64,000 nucleotides of DNA from Mycobacterium alsense. Lineage in GTDB: Bacteria; Actinomycetota; Actinomycetes; Mycobacteriales; Mycobacteriaceae. A model generated the notes under the pieces. It saw nothing but the letters and a program-made list of their open reading frames with translations, searched no databases and was not told the DNA's origin. Where the stretch lies: positions 204,021-268,020 of the forward strand of contig NZ_MVHD01000002.1 of the NCBI RefSeq assembly GCF_002086635.1, written 5' to 3'. The translations under genes were made by a program, and so were the position numbers. Positions 61,212 to 64,000 of this stretch are shown one piece after another (positions within the stretch are counted from its first letter, which is position 1; each line of letters starts with the position of its first letter).

Positions 61212-62594
61212 ATGACGTTCGACCTGACCCCGACGGCAGCACAGCACGACCTGGCCCGGCGAACGCACGAGTTCGCCGACGAAGTGATCCGCCCCGTGGC
61301 GCTCCATTACGACCAACGGCAGGAATTCCCGTGGCCGGTGCTCGAGGAGGCCGCCCAACGGGGCTTCTACAGCCCGCTATTCTATCGCGATCTGATCGGC
61401 GACCCGACGGGCCTCTCGTTGCCGATGTTCATGGAGGAGCTGTTCTGGGGCTGCGCCGGCATCGGTTTGGCGATCGTCATGCCGGCGTTGGCCTTGTCGG
61501 CGATCGGGCAGGCCGCATCACCCGAACAGATGCTTGAGTGGGCACCCGAATGTTTCGGCACACCAGGCGATCTCAAACTCGCGGCGCTTGCCATCTCGGA
61601 ACCCGAAGGCGGCAGCGACGTCCGCAACCTGCGCACCCGCGCGCGACGCGACGGTGACGACTGGATCATCGACGGCCACAAGATGTGGATCGGCAACGGC
61701 GGCATCGCCAACGTGCATGTGGTCAACGCGGTCGTCGACGAGGAGCTCGGCCACCGGGGTCAGGCGCTGTTCGTGGTTCCCGGCGGAACGCCCGGCCTGA
61801 AACTGGTGCGAAAGCTCGACAAGCTGGGTTGCCGGGCCTCCCACACCGCGGAGTTGCTCTTCGAGGGCGTGCGCGTTCCGGGCGCCAATTTGCTTGGCGG
61901 CGAAGAAAAGCTCGAACACAAACTCGCCAAGGCCCGCGAGGTGGTGGCCGGCGGGAAACGTTCGGGCTCGGCCACGTTGGGCACCTTCGAACAAACCCGA
62001 CCGATGGTGGCCGCCCAGGCGATCGGGATCGCCCGTGCGGCACTGGAATACGCCACGTGGTATGCCACACAGCGCGAGGCCTTCGGCGGACCCATCATCG
62101 ACAACCAGGGCATCGCCTTTCCGCTGGCCGAACTGGCCACCCAGATCGACGCGGCCCGGTTGCTGACCTGGCGCGCGTCCTGGATGGCGGCCAACAACGT
62201 GCCGTTCGAACGCGGCGAGGGCTCGATGTCGAAGATGGCCGCCAGCGAGGTGGCGGTCAAAGCCACCGAACGCGCCATCCAGACCATGGGCGGCTGGGGC
62301 TACATCACCGATCACCCGGTGGAGAAGTGGTATCGAGATGCCAAGCTGTACACCATTTTCGAGGGCACCAGCGAGATCCAGCGCATGGTCATCTCCAATG
62401 CGCTGGGCGCGGCGGTCGGCACCCCGCCACTGCACGTGGTGCTCGAGCCGTCCGGGGGACCGCTGAACCGGGTGTTCGGCCGCGGCACCCCGCTGCGCTC
62501 CCGCGTCGCAGACACCGCGCTGTCGATGCAGGACCGCGTCCCCGAACCGGTTATGCGGCTGGCCATGAAGGTGCTCCGCCCGCCGGGCCGGTGA
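61212..62594 (+). CDS. Acyl-CoA dehydrogenase (FadE type)
   Basis: The 460-residue flavoenzyme contains ALAISEPEGGSDVRNLRTRA, WIIDGHKMWIGNGG, LDKLGCRASHTAELLFEGV and the C-terminal FEGTSEIQRMVISNALG, the usual FadE signatures with the EIQR element. A C-terminal extension (about 60 residues) goes past the usual end. The ATG at 61212 starts MTFDLTPTAAQHDLAR; the open frame upstream overlaps whiB5 and is not used. It is followed by the pirin gene after 28 bases. Confidence 0.93.
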   Translation: MTFDLTPTAAQHDLARRTHEFADEVIRPVALHYDQRQEFPWPVLEEAAQRGFYSPLFYRDLIGDPTGLSLPMFMEELFWGCAGIGLAIVMPALALSAIGQAASPEQMLEWAPECFGTPGDLKLAALAISEPEGGSDVRNLRTRARRDGDDWIIDGHKMWIGNGGIANVHVVNAVVDEELGHRGQALFVVPGGTPGLKLVRKLDKLGCRASHTAELLFEGVRVPGANLLGGEEKLEHKLAKAREVVAGGKRSGSATLGTFEQTRPMVAAQAIGIARAALEYATWYATQREAFGGPIIDNQGIAFPLAELATQIDAARLLTWRASWMAANNVPFERGEGSMSKMAASEVAVKATERAIQTMGGWGYITDHPVEKWYRDAKLYTIFEGTSEIQRMVISNALGAAVGTPPLHVVLEPSGGPLNRVFGRGTPLRSRVADTALSMQDRVPEPVMRLAMKVLRPPGR

Positions 62595-62622
62595 GGTCCC
62601 GGCAAGGCGTAGCGTCGGGCGG

Positions 62623-63606
62623 GTGAGCAACCTCGAGGCCGCGCCGGTCGAGGTCGCTTGCCGCGCGTCAGGGGCCGCGGGGGTCGAGGTTTTACATCCG
62701 CGCGAGGTTCCGCTGGGCGGCCCGCGGGCGATCCGGGTGCAGCGCACGCTCCCGCAGCGCCGGCGCTCGCTGGTCGGCGCGTGGTGTTTCGTCGACCACT
62801 ACGGCCCCGTGCGCGCACGCATGGACGTGGCGCCCCATCCCCACACCGGATTGCAAACCGTGAGTTGGTTGTTCAGCGGGGGAGTAGAGCACCGCGACAG
62901 CGCCGGGGTGCACGCCGTGATCCGGCCCGGCGAGCTGAATCTCATGACCGCGGGCGCGGGCATCTGCCACTCCGAGGTGTCGGTGGGGTCGAACGACCTC
63001 CTGCACGGGGTCCAGCTGTGGGTGGCGTTACCGGATTCCGCCCGCGACACCGGCCGCGACTTCGCCCATTACGCGCCCCGGCCGACATTGCTTCCGGGCG
63101 CCTCGGTGCGCGTTTTTATCGGGGAGATGTGCGGCAGCCGTTCGCCGGTGCACACGTTCACCCCGCTGATCGGCGCGCAGATCGACCTGGAGCCGAACGC
63201 CGGCGTGGACATCGCCGTCGACGCGGCCTTCGAGCACGGGCTGCTCTGCGACGTGGGGCCCGTCGCGATGGGCGGGACTAGCCTGGCGGTCGGTGACCTC
63301 GGCTACCAGGGCCCGGGCGAGTCGGCGCTGCACTTGCGCAACCTCGATGACCGTCCGGCGAGGGTGCTGCTGGTGGGCGGGACCCCGTTCGACGAAGAGC
63401 TGGTGATGTGGTGGAACTTCGTCGGGCGCAGTCACGACGACATCGCCGGCTACCGCCGGCTGTGGGAGGACGCCGACGACCGCTTCGGCGCCGTCACCGG
63501 GTACCGGGGTCCGGTCACGCGGCTGCCGGCCCCACCGCTGCCGACCACCCGGCTGCTGCCCCGCGCGACACCGCAACGAAAGGACACGCGAAATGACAAC
63601 CGATAA
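62623..63606 (+). CDS. Pirin family protein
   Basis: The 327-residue bicupin has the metal-binding residues of pirin: His in HPHTGLQTVSW and His/Glu in GICHSEVS. The C-terminal cupin has VRVFIGEMCGS and a Pirin_C section with LLVGGTPFDEELVMWWNFV. Bacterial pirins may be quercetin dioxygenases or redox regulators; the role here is unknown. GTG at 62623 is used. The last 14 bases overlap the GNAT gene. Confidence 0.93.
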   Translation: MSNLEAAPVEVACRASGAAGVEVLHPREVPLGGPRAIRVQRTLPQRRRSLVGAWCFVDHYGPVRARMDVAPHPHTGLQTVSWLFSGGVEHRDSAGVHAVIRPGELNLMTAGAGICHSEVSVGSNDLLHGVQLWVALPDSARDTGRDFAHYAPRPTLLPGASVRVFIGEMCGSRSPVHTFTPLIGAQIDLEPNAGVDIAVDAAFEHGLLCDVGPVAMGGTSLAVGDLGYQGPGESALHLRNLDDRPARVLLVGGTPFDEELVMWWNFVGRSHDDIAGYRRLWEDADDRFGAVTGYRGPVTRLPAPPLPTTRLLPRATPQRKDTRNDNR

Positions 63607-63922
63607 GACCGGCGCCGAGGCCGTCGTCACCAAGGAGGAGAGTCGGTACACCATCGCCGTCGACGGCACGCCCGTCGGCCTCGCCGACTTCGCTGACCGC
63701 GACAACCAGCGCGTCTTCTACCACACCGAAATCGACCCCGCATACGGCGGACGCGGCCTGGCGACCATCCTCGTCGAGGAAGCCCTCAACGGGGCGCGTG
63801 GCGACGGCAAGCGCGTCGTCCCCGTCTGCTCGATGGTGGTCACGGTGCTCAAGAAGCATCCCGAGTTCGACGACATCACCGATCCCGTCACGCCCGACGT
63901 CCAACGCTGGCTGCGGGGCTAG
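63593..63922 (+). CDS. Small GNAT-fold acetyltransferase (YjdJ/GTF-like type)
   Basis: The 109-residue protein is a minimal GNAT of the Acetyltransf_CG kind: DFADRDNQRVFYHTEIDPAYGGRGLA for the acetyl-CoA pyrophosphate loop, then VPVCSMVVTVLKKHPEF. Such compact proteins are close to the yeast/human NATD1 type. Acceptor is unknown. It overlaps the pirin gene by 14 bases and so is co-translated. Confidence 0.9.
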   Translation: MTTDKTGAEAVVTKEESRYTIAVDGTPVGLADFADRDNQRVFYHTEIDPAYGGRGLATILVEEALNGARGDGKRVVPVCSMVVTVLKKHPEFDDITDPVTPDVQRWLRG

Positions 63923-63957
63923 CTGTACTCAGCTAGGACGTTGGTGACACTCTGGTG

Positions 63958-63977
63958 ATCGGGGGTTTGCCTCCGAT
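63958..63977. terminator. Hairpin after the GNAT gene
   Basis: ATCGGGGG and CCTCCGAT form an eight-base stem with one G-T pair and a TTTG loop, 36 bases after the GNAT stop, near the window end. It may be a terminator or the edge of another element; the window stops too soon to tell. Confidence 0.4.
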
Positions 63978-64000
63978 GGCTGAGTGGCGTCGTTGATTGT

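Noticed and set aside
1..64000. tRNA, rRNA, CRISPR array, complete insertion sequence or prophage
   Set aside because: No cloverleaf-like, regularly spaced repeat or transposase gene was recognised on either strand. A search with dedicated tools was not possible.
63923..64000. Edge of an insertion sequence at the window end
   Set aside because: Only a hairpin and 23 bases after it are available; no terminal repeat or transposase can be tested.

Overview
The window is high-GC actinobacterial chromosome. It is almost certainly a slow-growing Mycobacterium, probably of the M. avium complex or a close relative. The reasons are very high third-position GC, a cyclopropane mycolic acid synthase, a WS/DGAT acyltransferase, many acyl-CoA dehydrogenases (FadE type), F420-dependent (LLM and Ddn-like) enzymes, mtc28, whiB5, and an intein in dnaB at the site used in M. 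tuberculosis. From about 21.5 kb to 61.1 kb the gene order follows, in reverse, the Rv0022c-Rv0058 segment of M. tuberculosis H37Rv (gene order recalled from memory), with several extra genes inserted.

Layout. 0-5 kb: end of a hemerythrin-like gene, a SnoaL-like protein, a SCO6745-family protein, a membrane protein, and a divergent lipid pair (PcaA-like mycolate cyclopropanase and WS/DGAT). 5-13 kb: RsbW-like kinase, Ddn-like F420 enzyme, two paralogous membrane GGDEF proteins, a 2-hydroxyacid dehydrogenase, an LLM oxidoreductase, and a compact operon of a putative diiron protein (usually named 'metal-dependent hydrolase'), a ferredoxin and a ferredoxin reductase. 13-21 kb: a small protein with a phospholipase D, an operon of three acyl-CoA dehydrogenases, and a coupled kinase/acyl-CoA dehydrogenase pair resembling the 4-hydroxyacyl-CoA (Lva/ACAD10-ACAD11) route. 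21-34.8 kb: conserved core with dnaB and its intein, rplI-rpsR-ssb-rpsF, a DJ-1-like protein, a GT-C mannosyltransferase-like protein, ponA1, a DUF5318 protein, a DUF1707 protein, a PadR regulator and ino1.

34.9-47.4 kb: a tightly coupled four-gene cassette (LLM oxidoreductase, sulfotransferase, sugar-phosphate isomerase fold, DUF1214-like) runs into the Rv0045c-like hydrolase and a TetR regulator. It is followed by an epimerase, the Rv0044c-like LLM enzyme, a GntR regulator, a two-gene amino-acid ABC transporter with a fused substrate-binding/permease protein, a MarR regulator and an SDR. 47.4-54.9 kb: leuS, mtc28, a small membrane protein, a YqgE-family protein, an MFS transporter and a mycothiol-dependent isomerase-like protein. 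55-61.1 kb: a minus-strand locus of proteins resembling type VII secretion partners (DUF4226 proteins, EspC-like, EspH/DUF2694-like, DUF5631/5632) with an NlpC/P60 hydrolase, headed by an XRE regulator divergent from whiB5. 61.2-64 kb: an acyl-CoA dehydrogenase, a pirin and a small GNAT acetyltransferase.

The observations most worth following are: (1) the diiron-type protein-ferredoxin-reductase operon, which looks like an oxygenase system hidden under a hydrolase name; (2) the 55-60 kb locus, where three proteins appear to share one domain and one carries what may be a degenerate NlpC/P60 half; (3) the kinase-dehydrogenase pair; (4) the LLM-sulfotransferase cassette next to ino1; and (5) the intein with an apparently intact homing endonuclease. 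No tRNA, rRNA, CRISPR array or complete insertion sequence was seen.
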